In this document: one piece after another, positions 29,248 to 38,154 of the stretch
Layout: each line of letters starts with the position of its first letter
Numbering within the stretch: the stretch's first letter is position 1
From: Desulfurellaceae bacterium bin18
GTDB lineage: Bacteria > Desulfobacterota > Binatia > Bin18
Reading direction: 5' to 3'
DNA length: 64,000 nucleotides
Assembly: GCA_002238415.1 (NCBI GenBank)
Contig: MPMI01000004.1
Location: forward strand, 115,928 to 179,927
The notes under the pieces: model-generated
Told to the model about the DNA's origin: nothing
Seen by the model: only the letters and a program-made list of their open reading frames with translations
The model's database searches: none
Made by a program: the position numbers and the translations under genes

Positions 29248-30057
29248 CTACGCCGCTTGCGTGTCCTCAGCAAGCTCCATATACGTCTCGCGCCACTCGC
29301 CGGTTTCGTCCCACCGAAAGGGCGTTTGCAGCGTCGTAAGCGGATAGCGCGCGGTCTCAAGCAGGTCGAGGGCCATGCCGACGATAGCCCGCTGCATGTC
29401 CTTGTCGTCGGGCTTGCCGCACGGATTACCAAGCGGGAAGTCGGTAAAGACAAAGCGCGGTACGCCGCACTGCTCAACAATATCACGGGCCGAGCCGAGG
29501 ACGACCGTTGGGATACCCTGCGCTTCAAGATGTCGGGCGACCAGACTCACGGTCTGGTGACACACCGGTCACAGGGCGACCAGCAGGGCAATATCGACCC
29601 CATCCTCACGACAGAAGTCGAGCACGGCCGGGGCATCCTCCTGAACAGTCTGCCGCGCACTATAGACCGTGGGCACGCCGTAAAAGCGCGGCGACAGGCT
29701 GCCGAGCCGGCCTTCGGCCACGTATTCATTTAAGCGGCGGACAGGCAGGAAGGTTTCGACATCGTCGGTATGGGTGGCAGTTTTGTGCCACGACAGGTGA
29801 CGGGTGTAGAGCGCCTCGGGGGCGGGTCGGGTGGCCGCGGCATACCGGCTGCGCTTCCGCCCGCCCTGCAAATCCGGGGCCGCGGTGGTGACCAGAGCCA
29901 CCCGGCTTTCACTAAGTGGCTTGGTCAGCGGCGTGAACGGCGCGTCCGGGTTGGACGCCCAGCGGTAGGGATTGCCGTAGCCCTTCGCCAAGTAGAATTC
30001 ACGCGATTTGTCGATATAGCTGACAAAGCCGCGTTGGGTTGGATCAAAATCACTCAT
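29248..30057 (-). CDS. GrdB/PrdB-like selenoprotein with in-frame UGA (Sec)
   Basis: Two ORFs in one frame are separated by a single TGA at 29569-29571. Read as selenocysteine, it gives a 269-aa protein with Sec at about residue 163 in the motif ALLVAL-U-PVCHQTV. The upstream 162 residues start with SDFDPTQRGFVSYIDKSREF after GGGGAG; the downstream part has GIPTVVLGSARDIVEQCGVP and TDFPLGNPCGKP. This resembles the selenoprotein B family of glycine/betaine/proline reductases, where Sec or Cys stands at this place. A UxxC pair implies redox chemistry. A SECIS-like hairpin begins 10 nt after the UGA. It follows a luciferase-family gene on the same strand by 92 bases. If the cell does not insert Sec, the gene is a nonsense pseudogene. 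Confidence 0.85.
29540..29558 (-). promoter_or_regulatory. candidate bacterial SECIS hairpin
   Basis: On the minus strand, ACCAGAC and GTCTGGT form a perfect 7-bp stem with the loop CGTGA, which contains GU in RNA. The stem starts 10 nt after the UGA; the E. coli fdhF minimal SECIS starts 11 nt after its UGA. It lies within the coding sequence, as bacterial SECIS elements do. Confidence 0.72.
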
Positions 30058-30149
30058 TGCTGTTCTCCCCTCATCGCGGAAGGCTACGGTTGGGTTGGGA
30101 GTAGAGACCGACCGGCTCCCGCTTACAAGAGCCGGTCAGCTTGGTGAAC

Positions 30150-31499
30150 TTAGGCAGCCATCAGTTCGGCCAAAGCATCGGCATCGCTGACGGGCTCGGG
30201 CCGGCCGTTGGCCAGGGGCCGCGAGCCGGGCTTTTTCTCAAACGGATCGACCAGCCCCAGCGTCTTACCGTGCTCGCGCATGGCCGGAATGACGTCGCGG
30301 TTGAGCAGTTCCAGACAGCGCATCCGATCCTTGGCCGGCACCGGGCCGTCCAGCCAGAAGGAGAAGATGCCCGGCCGCAGGATATCCTGGACTTTCTTGA
30401 GCTTGGGAATCACGTTGTCCGGCGTACCCGCGATCATGACCATATCCTTGAGGACACCGGGATAGCTGTCGTAAATGGTCTTTTTGACGGCCTCGATCTC
30501 TTCGACCGTCGTTTCTCCGCCCTCACCGTACAGCGGTCCGGCAGAGGCATTGACGCCGAAGTTGGTCTGAGCCAGCCGGCGGGTGGCGGCCTTCGAGTTA
30601 TAGCCCGGCGGGAACATCCACTCGGGCCGGGCAAAGTGGGCAAAGGCCCCACCGTACAGAATACGCTTGCCCATTTCTTCCGCACGTTCCTGCGTATCCG
30701 CGACCATGACCGGTTGCAGATAGCCGAAATTCTCCGGCCCGGCCTGATAGCCTTCACGAGCGGCGGCTTGATTGTAGAAATCCCACAGTTCCAGGGTGGG
30801 TTCGAGCCGGGTGGCCAGGGCCACATAGGGGTAGCGGTTCTTGGCGCACCAGGCCGCGGTTTCCGGGCTGATGAGACCGGGAATCCAGAAGGGCGGATGC
30901 GGCTCCTGGACGGGCAGCACCCAGGGATTGACGTGACGGAAGTGGAAGTGTTTGCCCTCATACCGGAACGGACCGGGCTTGGTCCACGACTGGATGATAA
31001 AGTCGATACCCTCTTCAAAGTACTCGCGGTTAAAGGCCGGGTTGGCGTTATTGGCGAGCTGTTCGCTGCCCGCACCACGGACCCAGCCGGAGATCAGGCG
31101 GCCATTGGAGATCAGGTCGATCATAGCCAGCTCTTCGGCCAGTCGGAGCGCATTCGAGACGGTCGGAACCGGGTTGCCGAGCAGAGCCATTCTGACCCGG
31201 CTAGTCGCCTTGGCCAGGATCGAGGCTTCGACATCCATGACCGCGCCCAGGCAGAAGGGGGTGGCATGGTGCTCGTTGAGCATGATGCCGTCAAAGTTCA
31301 TCAGCTCCTGATCGGTATAGATTTTCTCGTCGAGATACTGGTTGAGCAACCGCGCGCCGTGCTGACGATCAAAATAGCGGTTCGGCGTTCCGAAAAAGCT
31401 GCGTTTGCGAACAATCTCGTTTTCGAGGTCGCGGTATTGCTCCGGATGTTCTTCCGGGTCGTAGTGATACGCGCGTTCCGTAAACCACATGAAATGCAT
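30150..31499 (-). CDS. LLM-class flavin-dependent oxidoreductase
   Basis: This 449-aa luciferase-like protein has the TIM-barrel pattern with DGIMLNEHHATPFCLGAV near residue 80, RVRMALLGNPVP, and DLISNGRLISGWVRG for phosphate binding. AGGAGGATAGATT precedes the ATG. It probably shares a transcript with the selenoprotein gene 92 bases downstream. The substrate is unknown. Confidence 0.9.
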   Translation of the reverse strand: MHFMWFTERAYHYDPEEHPEQYRDLENEIVRKRSFFGTPNRYFDRQHGARLLNQYLDEKIYTDQELMNFDGIMLNEHHATPFCLGAVMDVEASILAKATSRVRMALLGNPVPTVSNALRLAEELAMIDLISNGRLISGWVRGAGSEQLANNANPAFNREYFEEGIDFIIQSWTKPGPFRYEGKHFHFRHVNPWVLPVQEPHPPFWIPGLISPETAAWCAKNRYPYVALATRLEPTLELWDFYNQAAAREGYQAGPENFGYLQPVMVADTQERAEEMGKRILYGGAFAHFARPEWMFPPGYNSKAATRRLAQTNFGVNASAGPLYGEGGETTVEEIEAVKKTIYDSYPGVLKDMVMIAGTPDNVIPKLKKVQDILRPGIFSFWLDGPVPAKDRMRCLELLNRDVIPAMREHGKTLGLVDPFEKKPGSRPLANGRPEPVSDADALAELMAA

Positions 31500-31700
31500 A
31501 ATCTATCCTCCTGCTGTGAAAAAACCAGAAATATAAGAGACGGGCGGATGAGGCAAGAGGAAGCACGGGGGGCGTTTTTCTGATTATCTTGAGGGAGACT
31601 ACATAAATGACCACAGACCGGATAGCCTTGCCAAGTGTGAGGTCCTTCGACTGGCTCTCAGTTCGCCTACTTGGCATCAACCCCAGCGGGCTATTTCTCT

Positions 31701-32720
31701 ATGTACATTTTTCTTGACGAATCTGGATCGTTTGTGAGTACACCTAAACGGAACTCATGGAATGTTATCGTCGCTTACATGATGCCTGAATTCGACTGGA
31801 GTCAAATGAGGCAAGCGTTAGTTGACTTACAAATCTCAGCGGGTGCTCGCCCACCAAATGAAATTAAGCTTAGGGATATCAGTGAAAGAGATTACTTCGA
31901 TTTTCTCTCTCATCTCAACCAATTGCACGGCATTCTTTTTACCGTAGCAACCGATGCTGGGCTGAATAGTGTTGCCCACATTGGGAAACACCGGAACATA
32001 CAGGCTACAGAGATCACCAGGCACATAGATGTAATGCGCTACGAGGCTGGCCGACAGGCGGTGAAAAACCTCTCCGATAGAGTTCGAAATCTCCCACCGC
32101 AACTATATATTCAGTTAAAGTGCCAAGTGATTTTGATTCAGTCGGTGATACATTCAGGAACCCTGTATTTCGTGCAGAGGTTTCCAGAGGAGCTTGGCAA
32201 ATTTAGTTGGAGGATAGATCAGAAGAACTCAACGAAAACTGAATATGAAAAGGCTTTCGAAATACTTACACCTCCGTGGTTACAAAGCTTTTCGCTGGAG
32301 AAACCTATAATAATGAAGTTGGAGGGTGCGGATTATAGCGCGTTCAAGCGCTTTGAATATCCAGAAGGTAAGGCGCCTACTTATCTGAAGACCGAATACG
32401 GTATCGATACTGGAAACGCTGGTTTAACAAACATCGGACAACTGATCCGGGAAGACCTCAAATTCGTCGACTCCAAGCAGAACTACGGGGTTCAAATTGC
32501 GGATTTACTGGCCACAGGTTTACGTCGGTGTCTCAGGGCACGGTTCAATAACAATCAAGTAGCCGCACGGCTACTTGGAAGCCTAATGCCACAAGGCAGG
32601 GCGAATGAGTCACCCGTACAACTTTTGGGATTTTCGAAAGAGGACCGAGTGGGTACCGGAGAGATCGACAGATTGATTCGTATAATGGGGAAATACAGCC
32701 GAGCAATGAGCGTGCGGTGA
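31701..32720 (+). CDS. DUF3800 domain protein
   Basis: This 339-aa protein opens with YIFLDESGSF and ends with NYGVQIADLLATGLRR, the two hallmark motifs of DUF3800. The family has an RNase-H-like fold and is frequent in mobile and defence regions; its activity is not established. The ATG at 31701 is placed right before the DESG motif; no strong SD is seen. Base composition is clearly more AT-rich than the genes to the left, so it marks the start of the accessory island. Confidence 0.82.
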   Translation: MYIFLDESGSFVSTPKRNSWNVIVAYMMPEFDWSQMRQALVDLQISAGARPPNEIKLRDISERDYFDFLSHLNQLHGILFTVATDAGLNSVAHIGKHRNIQATEITRHIDVMRYEAGRQAVKNLSDRVRNLPPQLYIQLKCQVILIQSVIHSGTLYFVQRFPEELGKFSWRIDQKNSTKTEYEKAFEILTPPWLQSFSLEKPIIMKLEGADYSAFKRFEYPEGKAPTYLKTEYGIDTGNAGLTNIGQLIREDLKFVDSKQNYGVQIADLLATGLRRCLRARFNNNQVAARLLGSLMPQGRANESPVQLLGFSKEDRVGTGEIDRLIRIMGKYSRAMSVR

Positions 32721-32858
32721 TTGGATAGTGGCGACGACCTAGATGGCTAGGTCATATCGGAGATTTTGGCTCCACAACTCGACCACCCACTTGAGGGTAG
32801 TGTCCTAATTTGGGTAATCATATACTTGCGTCAGTAAATTCAAGATGCAGCCACACGC

Positions 32859-33338
32859 TTAGATGATCTCTTCATGCACAGAGAATCTGCCATCGCGATA
32901 ACTGGCGAGAAGGTAGCAATCTCCGCGGCGGCTTTTCCCGAAGGTGCGGGCTTGTTCGATAAGCTGGTCGCGTAAACCCGCTATGTCGTCGAAAATCAGC
33001 ACCCGACAGTCTGCCCGAGCGAGCAGGAGTTTCTGGAAATCCTGCTGAATAGCACGAGTCCCCCTCCACTCGATTTCCGCTACAAGAAAGACATCCTGCA
33101 CGACAAAACCGTCACTAGCATGCACCCAGACCAAGTCATAGAGCCATTCCTTATCCCACCTCGCTCCCCGGACTGTCCCGTTTGTACACGTTTGATAGCC
33201 TGCTCTTTGGCCTAACCGCACAAGCTGGGCTTTGACCTGATACGTCCATGTCGGGATATCCCATCCCCCGGCCCTCTGTGCACGTCCTACAAGTCGATTC
33301 AAATTGATTTGGAGTTGTTGTCGTGTCAAATCTTGCAT
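32859..33338 (-). CDS. hypothetical protein, PD-(D/E)XK-like
   Basis: This 159-aa protein shows a possible nuclease-fold core: EWLYDLVWVHASDG, then FLVAEIEWRGTRAIQQDFQK, then DCRVLIFDDI. The order Asp, then ExE with a downstream Lys recalls PD-(D/E)XK folds. A similar arrangement appears in the gene at 35512-36201. The assignment is weak. It has AAGG before the ATG and no operon partner. Confidence 0.6.
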   Translation of the reverse strand: MQDLTRQQLQINLNRLVGRAQRAGGWDIPTWTYQVKAQLVRLGQRAGYQTCTNGTVRGARWDKEWLYDLVWVHASDGFVVQDVFLVAEIEWRGTRAIQQDFQKLLLARADCRVLIFDDIAGLRDQLIEQARTFGKSRRGDCYLLASYRDGRFSVHEEII

Positions 33339-33513
33339 GCCTTATCCTTATTCAAATCTGTGAGTGCAGGACGGCTGTTGGCTCGAACAGCCGAGTGAGT
33401 CCCAACCATTATAGGACTGGTGCCGCAAGTCTATTAGTACCTCTGGGAGAGGGCTGGGATGAGTGAATCATTGCTAGACGACTATTACTGCCCGCTGACG
33501 AAGCAGCTCTCGT

Positions 33514-34251
33514 CTATCTTATTTTGGAGAAAGCCTCTCTCAGTTCCTCCAACCCCTCCCTTTTACGGGCGCCATCTCCACCCGCGTCGGCAACTTCCTC
33601 CAAGTGCTTAAGGAGAAATGCGACAATAGCTTTTCGATTGCAGTCTTGATTCTTATCACAATATTCTGAAAGGGCTTCCGACAGACTCTCGTAAGACCTG
33701 CTCCCTATATTGCTCTTTGTCTCTTTTATCGCCCTATCGACGAAGGCTCTTGCGTACCCCCAGTCTTTGGCATAGTGCTCCGCGATCGCGTCTATTTCCG
33801 ACTGGATAATTCGACCATCAGAGATTGCAATTCTCAGACTTAAAGGCAGCATAAATCCCAGGAGTTCATTAGCAATCAAGTCTAACGGGGTATTGATAAA
33901 CACGGGGATGACAACCTTTTCATTTTCATTCCTTCCAGCTTCCAAGCGCTTTCTTGCTCCAAGATATACACCTCCGGCAAGGACGCCTGCTCCGATTACC
34001 CAACCGATGGGCGTTGTAGCAGCAGCTCCAAAACCAAGCGTGGCGAGAAATCCCGAGGCTGGGAAAAAAGTTGTCGCGACAGTTGAACTGGCGACACCCC
34101 CTGCGGCGACTCCTCCAGTGCCTATCGTTCCAACGAAGTCTAATAAGTTCTTCTTTTTTAAGTAATTATAATCCTTCTCTCCAATTCCGAGTCTTGATTT
34201 GAATATCAAGTCATGAGCGATTATTTCTTCGAGCTCATCGTATTGGGACAT
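33514..34251 (-). CDS. glycine-zipper membrane protein with TerB-like domain
   Basis: This 245-aa protein has two hydrophobic glycine-rich segments at about residues 32-95 (GTGGVAAGGVASSTVATTFF, PIGWVIGAGVLAGGVYLG). A cytoplasmic part with SDGRIIQSEIDAIAEH recalls the TerB/DjlA helical domain. The ATG overlaps the stop of the upstream gene (TGATG), so the two membrane proteins are co-translated. TerB-like proteins occur in stress and phage-defence modules; the function here is unknown. Confidence 0.65.
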   Translation of the reverse strand: MSQYDELEEIIAHDLIFKSRLGIGEKDYNYLKKKNLLDFVGTIGTGGVAAGGVASSTVATTFFPASGFLATLGFGAAATTPIGWVIGAGVLAGGVYLGARKRLEAGRNENEKVVIPVFINTPLDLIANELLGFMLPLSLRIAISDGRIIQSEIDAIAEHYAKDWGYARAFVDRAIKETKSNIGSRSYESLSEALSEYCDKNQDCNRKAIVAFLLKHLEEVADAGGDGARKREGLEELREAFSKIR

Positions 34252-35399
34252 CAACTTGCTCCTTTCAATACTTCAAATGGCCGAATTGCTTCCCTGATTT
34301 TTCGGTCAATGGCTGGGTTTCTCCACCAGTCCATAAAATCCTCTTTCAGACCGAAAAGTACCAATATCGAAACCAGCGGCATCCCAAGGAACGATCCCAA
34401 AAGAGTGATAGAATTAACAAGATGAAAAACAATCACGCCCAAGACAAGACTAGCCGTTGTCTTGGGAAATTGATTTACAATATCAACCATAATTTCAACA
34501 ATCCATTTTCCGACCTTCAATACAATGCTTCCGACTCTGAGCGTTTTGTCCATAAGGGACGCAACGAACGCTTTAGCATCAGCAGGAATTGCTAAATTGT
34601 CGATCATACGGTTCAGTTTTCTCTTGGGTATTTCCTGGGATCTGAATTCATCATTCAGTTGCGCCAGCTTACCGTCTTCGATTTCGACAATAAGTGTTTC
34701 GCCTGTTTTGGGATCGACCGCTTCAGCACTAATTGTCTTGCCTGTTTTCGAGTCAACGACTTTAGTTTGCTGAGCCCAAATGGGAAGGGAGAGCTTGTGC
34801 TCAAGAAGAAGGGGCGCTATCTCCTTGGCTACATAATCGAAGTAGTTCCCTCCCTCCCTGCCGGTGAAATAGTTGTGGCTTTGCAGAAACCAGCGCCGGG
34901 CGATGCTTATGTGGAGCAGCGGGAAGATATTGATCCCCTCAGGGTCGAAGTCTCTAACCCTCTGTCGGAATTCCTGCCCTAATCTCTCTGTGGTCCAGCC
35001 TTTGGTCTTCTCTTCCGGGTTTTCCTTTAAACTGCGTCTAGCGAATTCAAACGCGAATGCGCCAAACGTGAAGACCAGTTTCGGAGTGTGTAAGGTTAAA
35101 AGACTGGCAAAATTGTGCACTTCTTTTAGGAGTCCCGGCTGCCATACGATCTCCGTACCTGGTGGCCTCTCTCCTTTATCTTGAACGGCATTTCGCGCAT
35201 AGAGCTGGTCAGTCGCCACTCTTCGACCGTCGGCTAAGAATACCTGTTCCTGAATGCCATCCAGGATTGGAGTCCAAATATTATGGCGTGCGGGGTGCCT
35301 GGGATCGAGAGGATAATTGAGAACATCCGCCCAACTTTCAGGGTTGGAGTCCCCAATCAGCCAAATGGGAAAATTCTTTGAGCCGGATTCCCTCTTCAT
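34251..35399 (-). CDS. membrane protein with UDG-superfamily-like N-terminal domain
   Basis: This 382-aa protein has an N-terminal half that reads like the uracil-DNA-glycosylase superfamily: IWLIGDSNPESW, then PKLVFTFGAFAFEFARR, then NIFPLLHISIARRWF. A charged linker (about 215-285) is followed by two membrane helices (TTASLVLGVIVFHLVNSITL and GMPLVSILVLFGL). AGGAGGTCATAT gives the start at 35399. A UDG-like fold tethered to a membrane is unusual. It forms an operon with the TerB-like gene. The fold call is by eye. Confidence 0.55.
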   Translation of the reverse strand: MKRESGSKNFPIWLIGDSNPESWADVLNYPLDPRHPARHNIWTPILDGIQEQVFLADGRRVATDQLYARNAVQDKGERPPGTEIVWQPGLLKEVHNFASLLTLHTPKLVFTFGAFAFEFARRSLKENPEEKTKGWTTERLGQEFRQRVRDFDPEGINIFPLLHISIARRWFLQSHNYFTGREGGNYFDYVAKEIAPLLLEHKLSLPIWAQQTKVVDSKTGKTISAEAVDPKTGETLIVEIEDGKLAQLNDEFRSQEIPKRKLNRMIDNLAIPADAKAFVASLMDKTLRVGSIVLKVGKWIVEIMVDIVNQFPKTTASLVLGVIVFHLVNSITLLGSFLGMPLVSILVLFGLKEDFMDWWRNPAIDRKIREAIRPFEVLKGAS

Positions 35400-35511
35400 A
35401 TATGACCTCCTGGAAAAATGGGAACCATATCCCACGTTACTCAAAAGCACATCCGCTCATTCATTGACGTTGAAAAAATGGTTTTGGAAATACTCAAACC
35501 ACAAGGAGGGT

Positions 35512-36201
35512 TTATATGGTTCGACCCTCGTTCCCGTGGCTCGCAGCACGACTCCGGGGAGATTTGGCATGAAGGGGCTGAGCGCAGGATGTGCGCGAAC
35601 ACCTCTCGGCCTTCAATACTCGGGGCTTACGTGGCTGTTCGGGCCAGTCTCCATCCCGCGCACACAGATACCGCCAGGTGAGGGGCTGCCCGTACTCCTC
35701 ACCCCGACCGATCAGGAAGAGATAGGCCGCTTCCGATACTCCCGGTCGTTGCCTGTCGATCTCCTGGGCCATCTCAAAGAATTGTGTCAGTTTGCTGTCA
35801 ACCCGTTGCGCCCGGCGTGAGTTATCATAGAGAATCAGCACCTTTAACGTCGCAGGCCATATCAGTAACTTGTACATCTCTTTTTCTGGATCGCGTCCAT
35901 TTTCGTGTTCGATACACACCTCTAAGCGGGCCGGATACGGCCTTTTCTTTTCCGGAAGAACCTCATTGCCTGCCTTGTAGTAGATCGCATCCAGGGTCCG
36001 TACCTCCGGCCTCATCGTGAGCTTCAGGCGGTCTGCGACTTTCTTGAGAAAGGCGTTCTCTCCCTTCAGCATGTAGGCGGTCCAGGGAGTTTTCCAGGAG
36101 GAAGTGCCTGGGTGATGCTCAAGCAAGGCCTCCCGGTTGTTGCGAATCTCATCATTCCACTGCTCAATAAAGGCTTGACGAAAGCGTCGTGTAGAAACCA
36201 T
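35512..36201 (-). CDS. hypothetical protein, PD-(D/E)XK-like
   Basis: This 229-aa protein has a candidate nuclease core: RTLDAIYYKAGNEV, then RLEVCIEHENGRD, then EKEMYKLLIWPATLKVLILY. Acidic residues followed by ExE and Lys fit a PD-(D/E)XK pattern. The last 45 or so residues are basic and of low complexity, so the original stop may have been lost. GAGGATG lies before the ATG. Confidence 0.6.
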   Translation of the reverse strand: MVSTRRFRQAFIEQWNDEIRNNREALLEHHPGTSSWKTPWTAYMLKGENAFLKKVADRLKLTMRPEVRTLDAIYYKAGNEVLPEKKRPYPARLEVCIEHENGRDPEKEMYKLLIWPATLKVLILYDNSRRAQRVDSKLTQFFEMAQEIDRQRPGVSEAAYLFLIGRGEEYGQPLTWRYLCARDGDWPEQPRKPRVLKAERCSRTSCAQPLHAKSPRSRAASHGNEGRTI

Positions 36202-36350
36202 AGAGACATCCTCTTTTCATCGACTCTCTTCCCGTGACAGGTCGGATCAAGGTCTTGTCCGAGGCATGGAGGAGATGGGTTAGTCAAGTCTATTATCGCC
36301 CTAAAAAGGGCCGTTCGGGAGCACGGGTGTTGAAGTGTCCCTTCAACCGC

Positions 36351-36947
36351 TCAACCCTGTGCATCTTCAGCGCAAAGTTGAACGTCACCCTTGCCGGAGA
36401 CTAGGGCGATTTCGATCCCCGCATCGAGGCATCGTCCAGCCATCCTGCGGGCGATCTTTTGGGTCTCGCGATGCAGTGGCACTGCCGCAATCAAGCGGTC
36501 CGCGTCGTTCGGGCCGTCAAGTAGCATGCCAACCGCCTCATAGAGGTGCCTGCGTAGTCTCGATTGCTGTCCCGGGTGGCGCGTGTTGATAATGCCCCCT
36601 TTTGTCTCCACCACGACGCGACGACCTTTCAAGTCTGCGACGACATCGCCCCGCCCAGGCATAAATTCGACCTCAAGAGTTTGGTGACAGCGGGTGTACG
36701 TTCCCGCCTCGCGAGTCTTTCCTCTCTCGGCGATCCTTTTGAACCCCTCGTTCTTCAACCAGCCGCAAATGTCGAACTGCTTGGCGTGCATTCCATCGGG
36801 ATGTACACACACCTTCTCTGCGCCTAGCTCGAACATCCACCGCGCCACGGCAAGCATTACGGCTGCCTCATAGAGATGTTCTTCCAACTGCCCCGCGCAT
36901 TTCGCTGCCCTACCATTCGGCGGTGGTTTTTCTGTAATGAATGTCAT
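36351..36947 (-). CDS. hypothetical nuclease-like protein
   Basis: This protein of about 198 aa has PGRGDVVADLKGRRVVVETK, a convincing D then ExK core of restriction-endonuclease-like folds. FDICGWLKNEGFKRI precedes it. The start at 36947 is a guess; the frame stays open to 37004. No methyltransferase is adjacent, so a restriction role is not implied. Confidence 0.6.
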   Translation of the reverse strand: MTFITEKPPPNGRAAKCAGQLEEHLYEAAVMLAVARWMFELGAEKVCVHPDGMHAKQFDICGWLKNEGFKRIAERGKTREAGTYTRCHQTLEVEFMPGRGDVVADLKGRRVVVETKGGIINTRHPGQQSRLRRHLYEAVGMLLDGPNDADRLIAAVPLHRETQKIARRMAGRCLDAGIEIALVSGKGDVQLCAEDAQG

Positions 36948-37043
36948 CGTGACTGGCCTTGATCTCGGCTTGTCCTTTTCCGCCCCGCAGTGGAACGCTG
37001 ACACGCAATGCCCGGCGTCATGCAGCGGAAGCGCACCAAGGAA

Positions 37044-37355
37044 TCATGCTCGGAGCGCGCCCGCGCGCCGGTCAGCGGCCCGGTCCCGGCGTGCCCGCGC
37101 AAGCTCGTAGCGCGCCTGCATCCGCAGCCAGTGTTCGGCAGTGCCCCAGCCGATGTCCTCCAGCGCCAGCGCCATGTTCGCGGACACCCCCGCCTTGCCG
37201 TTCAGCAGGCGCGACAGCGTGCCACGCTCGCAGCCCAGACGCTCTGCCGTCTCGGTCACGTTCCAGCCTACCTCGTCCATGCTCTCGCGGATCAGTTCGC
37301 CCAGGTGCGGCGGGTTCATCATTGGGCCGACATGGTCGCTTGCAGTCTCGTTCAT
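37044..37355 (-). CDS. higA: HigA/VapI-type XRE antitoxin
   Basis: This 103-aa protein has the HigA pattern: PPHLGELIRESMDEVGWNVT, the helix-turn-helix ERLGCERGTLSRLLNGKAG, then VSANMALALEDIGWGTAEHW and LRMQARYELA. GGGGAG precedes the ATG. It lies 17 bases after a truncated HigB reading frame, in the usual toxin-antitoxin gene order. With the toxin cut, it is an orphan antitoxin. Confidence 0.9.
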   Translation of the reverse strand: MNETASDHVGPMMNPPHLGELIRESMDEVGWNVTETAERLGCERGTLSRLLNGKAGVSANMALALEDIGWGTAEHWLRMQARYELARARRDRAADRRAGALRA

Positions 37356-37374
37356 GGTCAGCGCTCCCCTTCGG

Positions 37375-37515
37375 TCAATGGTAGTCGATCAGGTCCACGG
37401 CCACAGCCTCGCCGTCCTCGAAACGGAACACCACGCGCCAGTTGCCGGAAACACGGACGCTCCACTGGCCCGCACGGTCGCCCTTCAGGGGATGCAGCCG
37501 GAAGCCCGGCGCATC
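37375..37515 (-). pseudogene. higB: HigB toxin, N-terminally truncated remnant
   Basis: The minus-strand frame ending at 37375 reads PGFRLHPLKGDRAGQWSVRV followed by SGNWRVVFRFEDGEAVAVDL and IDYH-stop. This is the C-terminal half of a HigB ribosome-dependent ribonuclease (normally about 92 aa). No start codon or N-terminal half is found upstream; the sequence turns into another gene fragment on the opposite strand near 37518. Confidence 0.8.
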
Positions 37516-37517
37516 GG

Positions 37518-37626
37518 CGCGGCCTGGGAACGTCTGACCATGACGATGGACGCTTTGGGCAAGGAGGCAGCCGCAAACGGATTGACGGAATCCCGTCTCA
37601 AGGCGCTTCTTGCGGCTAAAGGCTGA
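37518..37626 (+). pseudogene. C-terminal fragment of an unidentified (antitoxin-like) gene
   Basis: The plus-strand frame ending at 37626 reads AAWERLTMTMDALGKEAAAN and then GLTESRLKALLAAKG-stop. It has the look of the C-terminal helix pair of a small antitoxin. Upstream it runs into antisense HigB sequence, so it appears to be joined end to end with the higB remnant. Confidence 0.4.
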
Positions 37627-37697
37627 GCGTATCAGAAGACCCTGATTGCAGGCCGCCAGTATTTGCGGGCAAGTTTCACATCTCTCTTGCTCGGCGG

Positions 37698-37988
37698 CTA
37701 GCGTGACGAAGGCTTGATAATGTTCCCCTGATTGTCCATCACGCCAATGGTGGAGTCCCTATAACGCTCAAGCGCACTGTCAACAGCCTCTTTGTTGGTT
37801 CCAGCTATATAGACTGGCCCTCGATATCCTCTTAGCTGGCGACCGGCATCAGCGACACTGTCGGGCGTCTCGACTTCGATTGTGATGTCCTCTGTTTTGA
37901 TGTCTGGTCCCTGGCCTTGGTTGTATTCAGCGTTGTGGATTTTAGCCAATCGGTTTGCAGTGCTCTTGTGGGATCGACTTTCTGGCAT
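37698..37988 (-). CDS. small hydrophilic protein of unknown function
   Basis: This 96-aa protein has a clear SD (AAGGAGAAAGACAA before the ATG at 37988). It is charged at the N-terminus (PESRSHKSTANRLAKIHNAE) and then has a compact region, ADAGRQLRGYRGPVYIAGTN. The second half resembles a small alpha/beta domain. No family is recognised. Confidence 0.6.
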   Translation of the reverse strand: MPESRSHKSTANRLAKIHNAEYNQGQGPDIKTEDITIEVETPDSVADAGRQLRGYRGPVYIAGTNKEAVDSALERYRDSTIGVMDNQGNIIKPSSR

Positions 37989-38154
37989 TTGTCTTTCTCC
38001 TTTCATTTTCGGAAATCGAGAAGAACCGTGGTCCGCCTCGCAAACATACAGGCCGCCCGATTGGGCGTGCAACAAGTTATTATTACTGCTTAGGGTCCAC
38101 CGCGCCCGCGCCGCCTGCTCCTACAAAAACAAGGATCATTCTCCACTCCTCTTC

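Noticed and set aside
29175..29528. 117-residue minus-strand ORF over the selenoprotein 3' part
   Set aside because: Wrong frame relative to the strongly conserved GrdB/PrdB-like sequence.
30141..31583. 480-residue plus-strand ORF
   Set aside because: Antisense to the luciferase-family gene, which has an SD and family motifs.
37141..37626. 161-residue plus-strand ORF
   Set aside because: Most of it is antisense to higA and the higB remnant; only the last about 35 codons look like real protein and are listed as a fragment.
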